Part shown: in pieces, positions 30,460 to 41,234 of the stretch
How positions within the stretch are numbered: the first letter of the stretch is position 1
How the letters are laid out: each line of letters begins with the position of its first letter
From: Wolfiporia cocos
Lineage: Eukaryota > Basidiomycota > Agaricomycetes > Polyporales > Phaeolaceae
Length of the DNA stretch: 64,000 bases
Assembly: GCA_029448655.1 (NCBI GenBank)
Contig: JACCLO010000004.1
Location: 5,059,448-5,123,447 of the forward strand
Direction of reading: 5' to 3'
Made by a program: the position numbers and the translations under genes
Notes under the pieces: model-generated
Databases searched by the model: none
The model's input: the letters and a program-made list of their open reading frames with translations, nothing else
Told to the model about the DNA's origin: nothing

Positions 30460-32171
30460 TAACACAAGATAACACTTACTGTGTAGCTTGAGGTTGCAAA
30501 GCAAGGTAGTAGTTGTTAAGCAGGATACAATGAGCTGTTAACTTGTAGTATGAATGCAATGAATAGAACTGAGGACTAAGTCGCTCAGCAAGCCAGTATA
30601 TATACATGATAAATAGGATCCCTGACACTACGTATTAGGTGATACATTGTCCGAATGCGTATGTACAAGTCCCCAGAGACCTAAGTAATGAGTAATACAC
30701 ATTAACTGGATATACCGATCAATACCAGGATATAGAAAGGCGGTGTAGGCCGCACAAATAGCGAACCGTGCGCATTGTCATTAGTAACCAAGGGTGTGAC
30801 CAAAGCCCGGTCCACTGACGTTGTTAGGCTGACATGCTACAGACGAAACGTCCGATTGGCTAGTACTAGACATGTGACTTTGATGGTAACTACTAAAGAT
30901 AAGATAAACTGTCGTTATGGGAGATTGTCACAGATTTATCTGGGGCTTACAGCATTTTTCCTACGATTATAGCAATTTACCTGGGATTTATACGTCTACC
31001 TACAAGTTATCTACGGGTTAACTCCCATTGCCACCACGACAAGCTCTTAACTGGGCTTATCAACCACATGACCAGCTTACGTAACGCTACGGTACAACCA
31101 CGTCCAATAGCAACACTACAGCTACGTCATACAGGTCTCGCCCGTCAGAGCAAGACCAGCCACGTCATAGATCTTAGATCATAATGATAGGCCGAGCGCG
31201 GCACGCTCGCATAATAATGTCCACATGTACAAACAGTGCCTCACGGCCTTGTACTATTGGGTCGGCCTTCCCGGCTTCCCACCGCCATAAGATCCTTGAT
31301 CACAATGGCACCTCAGGCGCGCCACGCCTTCGCATAATAATGGCAACACGACCATACAGCACTATAATAGCATCAAGGCTATATCGCTATAGGTCACGGC
31401 CTTCTCGGCCTCCCACGGACTCGGCGCTCTCCAAGTCCCGGGCTTCTGCCATCACGGCGTTGCCCAAACACCGGTCCTCGCCTCACGGCTAAGACCAACA
31501 CATGTCCCGGTTACCCTCCGGTCCGGACATATCACATGCTACGGTACCTAACGGTCCAATAGCATAACGACCTCGGCGTCCCGCCTTGGTCATCCAACGA
31601 AGCACGGCCAATCGCCATTATGCCGCAAGGTATCCGGCAACCGGCTTCACCTATACCCGGGCTGCGCCCGCGTTAGCAACACAATAAAGACATAATCCCT
31701 CTATTACGATTGGGTCGGCCATTAGGGCCTTCCACGGCCATTCTAGATAGAGTAACTAAACATCAGATAAGATAAGCTTCGCCACTTGGCAAAGCCACAT
31801 AACCCGGTAAGGCAACCGCTAGTTAGTAGCACGTGCCCTCCCGATAAACAATGTATATAAGTAGAAGCCAAGCGCTCTTTAACTTCAGTTCTATTCTTCT
31901 CGGCGTACGCCGTAGAAGAACCTTCCACCTACTATAGCGTCTGATAACCTCTACCTCACCTCGTCGCCTTAGTTCATCGCAAGGATACTGGCGTGGTGAG
32001 TCCCACAGAGCCATCTGTGTCAGAGATAATGTGGCCATCATTCGGCTTGTATATAACTTATAGTTATGAACCAAGATAAGCTACTTATTGGTATAGAAAG
32101 TTGAGATTAATTAGTAGAAATACTGGAAAAATAGTAGGAAATAGTAGGAAAATAGGAGAATTCTTGTGACA
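30460..32171 (-). repeat. Middle solo LTR of the nest
   Basis: Plus-strand ends TAACACAAG and CTTGTGACA, with a perfect TSD TGGAG (30455-30459 and 32172-32176). Without its insert it is 610 bp. The copy at 41235-41853 (619 bp) belongs to the same family and has the same TG...TA termini. Confidence 0.88.
30926..32022 (+). repeat. Inner solo LTR (family A), 1097 bp
   Basis: Begins TGTCACAG and ends CTGTGTCA, with a perfect TSD GAGAT (30921-30925 and 32023-32027). The U5 end has CACAGA-GCCA-TCTGTG. It is the youngest insertion in this nest and is in the opposite orientation to the outer LTR of the same family. Confidence 0.9.
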
Positions 32172-32746
32172 TGGAGCATATGATGTATGGCCTTGAGGGG
32201 CTAGGGGCGGATGGGCTGTGAGGCTAGAGTCCAGGACTTGGCTTTCACCGGAGTTCAGAGGACAGTCCATGAGTGCTGGACCAATAGCAATAATGCCTTG
32301 TGGCTATTATTATGCTATGGTGCCATGATTGTGTGAGTATGGTGTGCTCTGATGTCATAATCTAGACTCTGCTGGCCTAGGGGCCTTGTGGCTAGATGGT
32401 TGACGTAGAAATGATGTAGCTTGGTCTGGACTGGTGACGTAGTACCAGGCCAGGCCTTGTGGCTAGGCTGATGGTGATGTTGCTATGTGGTCATAAGTCT
32501 GGGCATGGACCTGGATGGCTGTAGCTATGACGTTGGATGACGCATGGGTCCTGACTACTGTGTTATGCTTAGTTGTGGTCGCCTAGTAGTGCATTGGCAG
32601 TGTACACAAGCATTAAGGCCCCTCATTAGCTTGGCATGTCAGCAATATGGAATAACTCCTGGATAACTTGTAGTTAGATGTGGTAATTTTGGATAAATTG
32701 CTATAATGTGTGGAAGATTTCTAGGGTCCCAGATAAATCTGTGACA

Positions 32747-33179
32747 TGAGGGTTGAAAGGAACAAAGGTAAAGAAGACTAACAATGGCCTTAGTTTATGC
32801 CTGTATTGGTTTGTGGACAATGCCATTGAGAACATCACTTCTGTCACATGTCTTTCTCTAAAGGTCCTTGATGAACAAAATTCTTGCTGAGCTGACTGAA
32901 ACTCATGAAGAAATAGAAGAACTTGAGTGGATGAACATGATCAGTAGAGTTTGCTATGGTCAAAGATGTGACAATTTCAGTGTGCAATGGGTTGAAGGCT
33001 ACTGGCTAATTGCAAAGTTTGGCCTGAATATTTGCACATACTGCTGCAGAATGTTGAATTGATCAGTTTTGAATCTCATCAGCTTACAATATGTACAATA
33101 CTAGCCAGTGCTCTTGTAGATGTAATGGCAATGGCATATTTTGGTACTGCATAGATAGAAATACCCTTTTAAAGGGGAG
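32747..33179 (+). other. Non-repetitive stretch with one short ORF
   Basis: A 64-residue frame (32868-33062; LAELTETHEEIEELEWMNMI) is acidic and possibly helical. I do not recognise it, and neither an intron structure nor neighbouring exons can be supported. It may be an exon relic of a host gene. Confidence 0.2.
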
Positions 33180-33409
33180 TAAGAAGAGATTTAGGTGCAC
33201 AGACCCAGTACTTTAGGGCAAGCCACTACTGGCTGCTCTCTGTGCATGTATATAAGTAGGCTTAGCACTTCAATAAGACCTTAGATTTGTTCTCTGCATC
33301 CACATTGCATATCACTCCTATCCACTGTGCTTACTAGTCCCTCACTATCTCCTCAAGCCTCTCAAGCTTTAGTCAAAGTACAAGTGAGTCCCACAGCTAG
33401 TCTGTGTCA
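33180..33409 (+). repeat. Partial LTR (3' part)
   Basis: Contains CTTTAGGG (about 33220), TATATAAG (about 33251) and a copy of the chromovirus primer context (TTAGATTTGTTCTCTGCAT, about 33282-33300), and ends CACAG-CTAGT-CTGTGTCA at 33409. It is a relative of the 699-bp chromovirus LTR lacking most of U3; no left terminus or TSD was found. Confidence 0.7.
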
Positions 33410-33439
33410 GTCATCTGGTTTGCTTCTCACTTACCTTTC

Positions 33440-33816
33440 TGTCACAGTATGCTGTGGCATGCCCTTAGTAGGTAACGTGACCTTAGATTAGATAATGGAC
33501 TTGTCGTAGATAATTTAGGGGCGCTAGCGCCACCCCCAGGTCACGTTAGCACATGACTGCGTTACAACGTTACATGCGCCTTGACCCCTTCAGGGCAGGT
33601 GGTAGTATAGTGGTGCAGCATGTACTTACAGCGCGATGTCTGAGGTTAGCACCTCAGACATAGTATTCTCATCTTCAGGTCCAGTACCTGGTATCTCAAC
33701 CCTGTGTGCCGTCTGCCCTGCCTCCTACTTAGTGCACTGCTAGTCTGAGGGCATCCTTGCATACACAAGGCCTTGGGCCTATGGTGCGTATATCACGGCA
33801 CTGAGGTATTGTGATA
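33440..33816 (+). repeat. Solo LTR, 377 bp, TG...TA ends
   Basis: Begins TGTCACAGTATG and ends TTGTGATA. TSD CTTTC is perfect (33435-33439 and 33817-33821). A perfect hairpin (TGTCTGAGG...CCTCAGACA, 33637-33660) lies in the promoter region. Size and U3 resemble the 397-bp LTR at 13604/24007. Confidence 0.85.
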
Positions 33817-33819
33817 CTT

Positions 33820-34326
33820 TCACATGTGGCTCCTGCATGTATCCAGCAACCACCACAGTTCCTTGAACAGCTGCCATAGACTTGCCCATACTAACTCCAA
33901 ATACCATCTGAATGTGATCTGTGTTATCAACCGCTGGTAGTCATGAAGGTACATTGCCCTTAGCCAATGATTCAAATTGAGGAAGACCGGATCTTCCTTG
34001 GGTGGAAAGAACCAGTTGAACAGAATGGTCTTGAAGGTGTCTGAGACTCTCCACACAGCCCCATGAAGTTGTAGCTTGAACAACTGAAAGATGTCAATGT
34101 CCACCATGTTTAGCTCCTCCACTGTCAACATCACATATGACAGTGTCTTTCTTTGGTGTCCATTTGAAGTAAGTGCAATGACATTGTAGAGCATCTGTGG
34201 CCAGATCATTGTTATCTGATGATTCATGCTCCACTGGTCTTGTTTCTTCTTTTCTGAGTCTGTGCCTCCACCCTTCAGCTCTTCCTCATCTAGGACTTGG
34301 CTTTTGCCAGAGTCCAGAGATTCCAC
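33820..34326 (-). pseudogene. 168-residue ORF, unknown, probably chimeric
   Basis: Open on the minus strand. The first dozen residues (MESLDSGKSQVLDE) come from LTR sequence, since the same peptide pattern appears in the LTR at 32190-32270. The remainder (VEELNMVDIDIFQLFKL, LHGAVWRVSDTFKTILFNW, FLNLNHWLRAMYLHDYQRL) looks like real former coding sequence. I do not recognise the family. The C-terminal end is cut at the LTR at 33816, whose TSD is at 33817-33821. Confidence 0.35.
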
Positions 34327-34684
34327 ATGTGCTGGACCAATAGCAATAATACCATGTGGCTATTATTATGCTATGGTGCCACGATGATGCAATAATGGTG
34401 TGTGTGTGATGTCATAAGGCCCAGGTTCTGCTGGCAAGGGCAGTGACATATGTCATTTGGGGAACCAGGCCGACAGGCACACAGGTCCCACAGGTGACAC
34501 AGGTAGACAGGCACCCAGGCACACAGGGGGCTTAGAGCAACAGGTGCACAGGGAGATAGGTCTCATGACCAGGCCCACAGGCACTAGTATGTTGGTGTGG
34601 TAGGACAACTTGTAGTTAGACATGATAATTCTGGATAAACTGCTATAATGTGCAGAAATTGCTGGACATCTGCATCCAACATAG
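34280..34684 (-). repeat. Family A LTR fragment
   Basis: Matches 32210-32740 in order (CTGGACCAATAGCAATAAT, the TATTATTATGCTATGGTG segment, then the GGACAACTTGTAGTTAGA-type segment). It lacks both proper termini, so it is a truncated copy. Confidence 0.6.
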
Positions 34685-34870
34685 TGTCACAAGAAAGTAT
34701 GTTCTCCCTTTCTTCCAATTATTTACATGATCTCCCCTACAATACAGGCCCAAGGGCACCCCTTAAAGCCCTTAAGGCTTAGCACCACCCCTTGCCCCCA
34801 TTACTGGTGGCATAGGGCCTTAGGTACATGTGCAGATAGGTAGCACGTGACCACTGGCACATGCCAATTT
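34685..34870 (+). repeat. Family D LTR fragment (5' end)
   Basis: Starts TGTCACAAGAAAGTATG as at 37219 and follows that copy for about 180 bp (ACCCCTTAAAGCCCTTAAGG region), then loses similarity. No 3' terminus or TSD is seen. Confidence 0.6.
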
Positions 34871-35151
34871 CAAGTCTTTAGGCACAGTACCTTTTCTGAT
34901 CATCGAGAGCACCCCCAAAGCTGGAACCCAACAACTCAGCTAGATCCAAGCCCCACATACAAACCATCAGGGGCACTAGCCACTGGCATCACCAGCCATG
35001 CCTACAAACCCTAGTCCCAGACCACACGTCCAGTCCAAGTACCAAAGCCACATAGGTCCTGTGGCCCAGATGAAGTACGATGAGCCCAGTAGCACCTAAC
35101 CCAACCAACCCCCTGCTACCTGGATCACACCTCATACACATACTATCACAG
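34871..35151. other. Intergenic stretch, no feature recognised
   Basis: Pyrimidine-rich, C-rich sequence without an ORF or LTR terminus that I can support. Confidence 0.35.
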
Positions 35152-35545
35152 TTTTACGCTGTGACGCTGGGTCAAATGGCCACCCTGCGGTTCGAACTAA
35201 TGACTTCAATGTTCAATCACCTGACTGATTAGATAGCCGTGTGTGATGGTCGTAACTAGATAAGATAAATCACTAAGTAACGTGATGTATCATGTGGTGT
35301 GGCTGTACTCCTATACCTTGGTGCTTGTGCATAGGCCTAGTTGTTTAGGGCAGGAGTTCCAGTAGATAATGCGCTGCATGTATATAAGCCAGAACAGTCT
35401 GAGGCGTTCACCTCAGACTACTCAATGTAACCTACAGGGGTGCATTCCTTCTTGAACTGCTCTCTCTCTGTTTGACTACCCCGCTCATCTTTGTACCTTG
35501 ATGCTTGACCTCAGCATCTGACTCTCACCCTAGTAGGCCCTCTCT
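35152..35545 (+). repeat. Probable LTR fragment
   Basis: Starts TATCACAG (possibly a mutated TGTCACAG). It contains TTTAGGGCAG (about 35345), TATATAAG (about 35382) and a perfect promoter hairpin AGTCTGAGG...CCTCAGACT (35396-35419). The 3' terminus could not be placed and no TSD was found. Confidence 0.5.
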
Positions 35546-35662
35546 AGGTGACGTGACTGCCTAGGCCCTCCTCGGCATTATGTTGGATGTTGGATGTTAG
35601 GTGTTGGAGTGTGGGATGGGTTATGGGCGGCAGTAGAGATGGCCCAGTTCCTGGGTCATAAA

Positions 35663-36621
35663 TGTCACAGAAACTTACGTGACATGCTACAGAGCTTCCA
35701 ACCAAGGGGGCTCGAACTAGCATGTTCATGGCCCCATCATGTGACCTCTCTCATCTGTTCCACCACTCTGCCATCTGTCAGGCACCTTCTCTAGATTAGA
35801 TTTGATAACATCTTGAAGCATACCCCAGCCCGGTCTGCATCTGACACATATATCACATGCTTACAATAGTGCACTCAGACCTTGTCGTTTAGGGTAGACA
35901 CATTGTCGTATAGTGCGCTGCATGTATATAAGCCAATGTTAGAGTGACACAAGACTACACCTTGTGTCCACTAGAAGTGGCCTAAGTCCCATCCTACAAC
36001 TCCTATGAGGGATGTTGATAGGAACGTCGCATAAGTTGAAGTTGGTGACGTTGAGGGAACTCAGACAAGCAGACTAGCAAGGCAAGCAAGAGAGTATAAA
36101 GGCATATGATATTGGCCTAAGACTCAACGTCAAGAGATTGAACAGTCTGAGGAGTAAGCCTCAGGCGTGTCCAGCATATATACATGCAGCGCAGCACAGT
36201 ATGTAAGTTCGCCCTAAAGTAACGGGACCGTGCGAAAAGTATCGGCACTAGCAGTAACCTAAGTAACGTGACTACCTAGGGGTTGTGACCTAATCGGTGG
36301 GGGGGCTACGCGTAACTGTAAGTCCATAGCATAAAGACAGCAGCGGGTCATGTGATATGATAGACAAAAGTACCTAAGTTCGAGCCTGAGCCGTGAGCCT
36401 CGACTAAAACTTCCAGCTGGCGTAGGCACTTTCATGTCTCGGAGAGAATCCGTGACATAGAGACAGAAGGTCTCTAACACAATCAATCTAGACCTTGGAG
36501 CATATGTCCTGGATTATACTTCATTACTCTGCATGACTGCCTAGGCTCGCCCTCTCCCTCACTCTAAGTCTCACCCTTCAACATCTGTGTTAGCTCTGTT
36601 AGAGGGTCCTTTCAGTGTGGT
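35663..36621 (+). repeat. Probable LTR, 3' end unclear, split by a nested LTR
   Basis: Starts TGTCACAG at 35663 and carries TATATAAG near 35930. It is interrupted at 35945-36457 and continues to about 36621, where the element at 36627 begins. No clear GTGTCA terminus or TSD was found, so the right end is approximate. Confidence 0.5.
35945..36457 (-). repeat. Solo LTR, 513 bp, nested
   Basis: Plus-strand ends TGACACAAG and CCGTGACA, with a perfect TSD TAGAG (35940-35944 and 36458-36462). The U5 stem is CACAAG-ACTACAC-CTTGTG, a base-pair change relative to CACAG/CTGTG copies. CCCTAAAG is at about 36213. Confidence 0.87.
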
Positions 36622-37040
36622 GCAGCTGACACAGTCTCACTGGACTGTGGGACCGTGCTAGTGGGGAACCCCTATCTCCCTAACTCCTTATCCCAAGAGG
36701 CGAGCGGACGTGAGGTGGCGAGTCAGGCTGTATGGCATCACCACCAAGGACTAGCTAGGTTGGTAGCTACTCAATACAGCCTTGATAGCCTCCCTCCCTC
36801 CACAATCATGGGTCCTGGGGCACTACAAGAAGCATCTTGACAGAAGACGAACCCCCGGCGGAGACGGACTCCCCTTTACCACCCACCACGCCCTTAATGC
36901 AAGCAAGAAGATGTATGATAGAGCGGGCACGTAAGTAAAAAAAACACTGCGTCTCTCTGCTGACCGCTTCAAGTACGATGACGACAAGAAGTATGGAAGG
37001 AAGGTAATCGTCAGGGACAACGATTTTAAAGAGGGGGTAA

Positions 37041-38152
37041 TGTCACAGACTTAGGTCTGGGGCATGCCCAGCTATTTTTCTAGGTTTTTTTACAGGGTTT
37101 TCTGGCCCTCGCGCGGCCCCTGGATCCTACGCTAGCACCTCCCCATCTCCCTCTCAGGTTAGACGCCAGACCCAGTAGATTAGATAAGATAATGTACATG
37201 CGCCTGGGGTAGGCACGCTGTCACAAGAAAGTATGTTTCTCTCTCCTCTAGCTAAATACCTGGTAGTTCCCTACGATACGGGCTAAGGGTGCCCTACTAA
37301 ACCCTTAAAGGCTGTAGCCACCCGCGCGCCCCTTACCGGACGCGTAGGAATATAGATATTCGGTCGAAGACGTAGACACGTGACCGGAACGCGTAGACAG
37401 GTGACCGCGTAGCGGCACCTGATCTACAATGACTAGCGCCCAGCACCTGACAAGGTGTCTGGGGGCATATGAGTTCACAGGGTCTCATTACTGGGGCCCT
37501 GGTTACCATTACTACAGCCCAGGCTTGATGCCAGGCTCTTTCCCAGTCTTGTGCCCCAGCCTCCGGGCAATGATGGGCGCACAGACCATTCCTTGAGGGC
37601 AGGTAGTTACTGAGTAGTTAACCTAGAAACCCTCATGTATATATATCAGTGTCTGAGGTCACTAGGACCTCAGACTATGATTGTCATTTAGGACCCAGAA
37701 GGTCCCTTGAACCTCTCCGCTTGTGAGCCCCACTACTGCTTCTTGGATTGAACCTGGGAGTAGGGCCTCTGCTACAAACAGCGTAGCATGCCTTGTAGGT
37801 CTACCCCTTGAGTCGACGGGGTAGTTTAGGGATCCCTCCCTGCGTGAGTCGTCTTGTGATAGCATGCCATTACTGGCCACTACTCATGTATTTAAGACAT
37901 AGTAAGTTGGGGCTTACTCCCCAACTTTTGGATTCTCGGCAATAGGGCACAAGGCCCTTTTCCTCTGGACTCCCTGTGTGCCGCCTCGCTCGTCGACTTC
38001 GACCCTCTCGTCTCACTTTAAGCTAGCTAGTCTGGTAGTGACGCCATACAGCCTGACTCGCCACCTCACGTCCACTCGCCTCTTGGGATAAGGAGTTAGG
38101 GAGATAGGGGTTCCCCGCTAGCGTGGTCCCACAGTCCAGTGAGACTGTGTCA
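37041..38152 (+). repeat. 3' LTR of the aberrant element, split by family D
   Basis: Begins TGTCACAGAC after a polypurine tract and ends GACTGTGTCA. Without the insert at 37219-37861 it is about 463 bp. It contains TTTAAG-type TATA sequence (about 37889), a perfect hairpin GTTGGGG-CTTACT-CCCCAAC (37906-37925) and a 7-bp U5 stem CACAGTC...GACTGTG. Confidence 0.7.
37219..37861 (+). repeat. Solo LTR (family D), 643 bp
   Basis: Begins TGTCACAAG and ends CTTGTGATA. Flanks GCACGC (37213-37218) and GCATGC (37862-37867) could be a 6-bp TSD with one mismatch. A perfect promoter hairpin GTCTGAGG...CCTCAGAC lies at 37651-37675, just after a TATATATAT run. Confidence 0.75.
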
Positions 38153-38681
38153 GCAGCGGTGCATTAGGATTTGGCATGTGGACTAGTGACACGGTATATT
38201 CCCGTGTCACATACCACCTCATCTGAGCACACCACAACCATGCAGACTCATGGCTAGGACCATGCCCACTCAACCAACCAACCCCTATGCCTCCCATATC
38301 TATGAACCACAGCCATTACTGGCTATATAGTCATTACAGACCAAGGACTACACGCCATTACTGGCACGGACTATGTACGACATGGACCACGGCCTACGGA
38401 CGACCCTAAACTCCGTAGTGTCCTAGTCTACAAGGAACACCGACCATGGGCAGCCCCTGTATGAATGAGAACCCTACCAGTCACAGGGCACGACATCACT
38501 GATCGCAGCCGGTCATGCTCAGTCACCCTACGTCACCCAAGGCCATTACCGGCTAGTCCACAATCACTAGCTATGTCACTGATCATGGCCCGTTAACCCC
38601 ACCATTACCAGTACCAGCCCCAATCTATGCTAGAACTCCAATCACAGACTTAAAACCCTGCCATCACCAGCAGAACCCACG
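38153..38681. other. Repeat-derived stretch, not resolved
   Basis: It contains the palindrome GTGACACGG...CCCGTGTCAC (about 38193-38217), which may be a junction of two LTR termini, followed by C-rich sequence resembling LTR U3 (repeated CATTACTGGC words). No ORF and no complete LTR could be delimited. Confidence 0.35.
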
Positions 38682-39658
38682 TGTCACAGATCTGGGACAT
38701 ATAGCATATTTTTGCGCATTTATAGCATATTATCTGGCCTTTCTACAGCCTCTACGAAGTTACCTGGGACTTATCCTACCATGCCGCACCTGCCAAGGTT
38801 ATCTAACAGAAACCCTTCACCGAATAGGCATTGTCTTACACATGACCTATAGCTCCAGCCTAGCCGCAAGGCCCAGCCTAGCTATATCACACCATGTCAT
38901 AGAGTTTAGAGTCCACATGTCAACCAGGCTCTCTACGTCAGCGAGCACCACTCGCATAATAATGGCAACATGGCACAACAGCTGACTAAGCTCCATGTCT
39001 CATTGGTCCATCAAGCTAAGAAGCCTAATGACCATCACGCATCACCGGCACTTCCGAAGCTCCGTGCTTCTATCACCAGACTTATGCAACCTCTGGGCTT
39101 CTAGTCCCGGCTCTACACAACTACCATGCTTCTAGTGCCGGCGTTGTCATATCTCTGAGCTAGCCACAAGGCCTCACTCCCACATCACCACTGGTCCGTC
39201 CAGAGCACTGGTTTATGACATCACACTCAGCCTTCTCGGCCTGAGTCATCATGGGCCTGGCGAATAGCCATAGTCCCTCAAGGTACCAGTTTACTGGCCT
39301 TCCATATACCTGGGCTGCACCCATATTCACATGCCTAACCAGAAGGTGGCACCACCACTCTCATTATTACCATTGGTCTGGCCATTACCAGCAGACCATG
39401 GCCATTGTAGAGTAGTGACTTAGCAGTATCACCATTAGGGTGCAGTGACCACTCCTTTAGGGTGGTCCTACTAGCAGTAGCACGTGACCTTCCCTGTACA
39501 TATTTAAGACCAAGGCTAGACGCCTTGATATCTTAGTTCTATTCTTCTCGGCTTGCGCTGTAGAAGCTACTCTCACCCTGCTGTGCTTGTATTATCCCTC
39601 TCTCCCTTTATCTGGTCAAGACCCATAGGTGGTGAGTCCCACAGATAGTACTGTGTCA
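38682..39658 (+). repeat. Solo LTR (family A), 977 bp
   Basis: Begins TGTCACAG and ends CTGTGTCA. Flanks CCACG (38677-38681) and CCATG (39659-39663) form a TSD with one mismatch. CTTTAGGG occurs at about 39452. The copy at 58809-59929 is closely related. Confidence 0.87.
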
Positions 39659-40007
39659 CCATGATTGACAAGAACCACCAATTGTGTCCGACAGATTGGT
39701 AACCCATCCGATCCAGGCTGTACCTGCTATGTTGCCATGGGCATACATCACAGATGCTCCCATGCTCCAGTACCATACCGGCCCCATAGCTAGACCAATT
39801 AGCTTGCACCAGTGCCCTTACCAGCTGCTCGGCATAATATGTACAAATGGTAGTAGAGCCTATATAATTGGCCAACAGTCTTGAGCAAACCTCAGACTTG
39901 TCTTGGCCTCTTCAGCCTTAGATGCCCCAGACCAGGAAGGTGCCTTTGTGTGAGCCCCCTTCCCCTGAGTGTGTGTCTTAGGTTGTAGCATGTGTCAACT
40001 TCAACAT
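39659..40007. other. Stretch with a possible minus-strand exon relic
   Basis: A minus-strand frame (about 39875-39660) contains YYAEQLVRALVQANWSS and CPWQHSRYSLDRMGYQS, which look like protein. It runs into LTR sequence at its end and I do not recognise it. No intact gene is present. Confidence 0.25.
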
Positions 40008-41028
40008 GTATACAGGTGACCGCGTAGTGGCACCTGATCTACAATGACTAACACCCAGCACCTGACAATGTGTCTGGGGGTGTATCAGCTCACAAGGTCC
40101 CATTACTGGGGCCTTGGTTACCATACTACAGCCTAGGCCTTAGTGCCAGGCCATGACCCAGTCATGTGCATCCATTAGGGGCGCACTGACCATGTCTTCA
40201 GGGCAGGTAGTTACTGTCACAGATGTACCTGGCTGTGCGACCTGCCAATGGGCAGGGGATAACCCCCAAGGTCTTCAGGCATGAGCCGGCTAGCAGCGGT
40301 GAACGCAGAGGCATGTCCCTTGGAATAACGTAGTCATCGACAGGATACGTATGTCAACATGCTAACTAGCAGCGCGCAAGAGAGGATGCCCCAAGGGCGA
40401 GTCACACAGGGAGCGAGTAAGAAAGGGGCCTAGCCCAGTTGACGAGAATCTTAGAGATGGGGTATCAACCCACATCTCGACGTATTATATACATGCAGGT
40501 ATCTACTACCAGGTGTTCCCTAAAGTAATGGCCTGTGCGCCATGTAACTAAGGGGTCAGGTGACTGGTAACGTGCAATGTAAGTAATGTGACCATTGGTG
40601 CAGCACCTGATGCGCGCGCTACCCTACAGTGCTAATCTACTGGGTCAGATGATCTAGACAGAATGGAACGTGACGTAGAGGTGGCTGAGGTGTAGCGGAG
40701 CGTACGCGCGGATAGCGGCGCCCATACAACCTATAGCGACGGATGTTACAATACCCTAGAGATATTCTGTGACAGTTACTTAGTAGTTACCATGACCCCC
40801 CATGTATATATATTATTGTCTGGATCACTAGGACCTAAGACTATGATTGTCATCTCAGGGCCTATGCACCCCTTGACATCCCTCTTGTGTGCATACCCAC
40901 TCTGCTTCTTGGTTAGTACCTCAGAAGGTGGCCTCTGCTCAATGACAAGCATGCCCTTGAGTTCTATGCCCTTGCAACTAGCAGGGCATACATTTAGGGT
41001 CCCTCACCATCAGGCGAGTCTTATGATA
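40008..41028 (+). repeat. Family D LTR fragment, split by a nested LTR
   Basis: Joins the family D sequence in its middle (ACAGGTGACCGCGTAG, as at about 37400) and ends TCTTATGATA at 41028, matching the GTGATA end of family D. The 5' part is missing. Removing 40215-40774 with one TSD copy restores continuity. Confidence 0.65.
40215..40774 (-). repeat. Solo LTR, 560 bp, nested
   Basis: Plus-strand ends TGTCACAG and CTGTGACA, with a perfect TSD GTTAC (40210-40214 and 40775-40779). A promoter hairpin GAGATGGGG...CCCACATCTC is at about 40451-40476. CCCTAAAG lies at about 40511. Confidence 0.9.
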
Positions 41029-41149
41029 CATAGCTGGATGGATGAGGGTGTTAGAGTCAACATCACAAACCTTTATGCCACTCTGCCTCAATCAGCCAGA
41101 TATTGAGCTGGAACCTGATGAGCAAGGCTCAACAGGCATGGCACCCAAC

Positions 41150-41234
41150 CATGTCAGACATAGATGTTCACCACTGGGTAGGGTCATATGCTGCATCAGA
41201 TACCCACCAAGTGGCAGACATCCACATCTGACAT
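41150..41234. repeat. Inverted-repeat hairpin, MITE-like
   Basis: Arms of about 33 bp: ATGTCAGACATAGATGT...CACTGGGT on the left, and its near complement ending ATCCACATCTGACAT on the right. The solo LTR at 41235-41853 landed at its right tip, and the flank continues at 41854. It is related to the hairpin at 48797-48904. Confidence 0.55.

Larger units (their letters stand above)
29992..32746 (-). repeat. Outer solo LTR (family A) of a three-level nest
   Basis: Plus-strand ends TGACACAG and CTGTGACA. Flanks TGGGG (29987-29991) and TGAGG (32747-32751) form a TSD with one mismatch. After removing the insert and its TSD copy the LTR is 1038 bp, in line with family A copies of 1029-1060 bp elsewhere in the window. 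Confidence 0.87.
36627..38152 (+). mobile_element. Aberrant LTR element with U5 ends at both termini
   Basis: The left end (36627 to about 36765) is the inverted copy of the right end (about 38020-38152): both are the U5 terminus ending CTGTGTCA. A perfect TSD GCAGC (36622-36626 and 38153-38157) brackets the whole. Between lie a short coding-like tail (KVIVRDNDFKEGVMS), a polypurine tract (AGAGGGGGTAA, 37030-37040) and a 3' LTR from 37041, itself split by a family D solo LTR. A normal element has U3 at one end and U5 at the other, so this looks like integration of a malformed cDNA. Confidence 0.65.

Noticed and set aside
37219..38152. A single 934-bp LTR
   Set aside because: Two TATA/hairpin promoter sets and an internal CTTGTGATA end show a family D solo LTR (37219-37861) inside another LTR (37041-38152).
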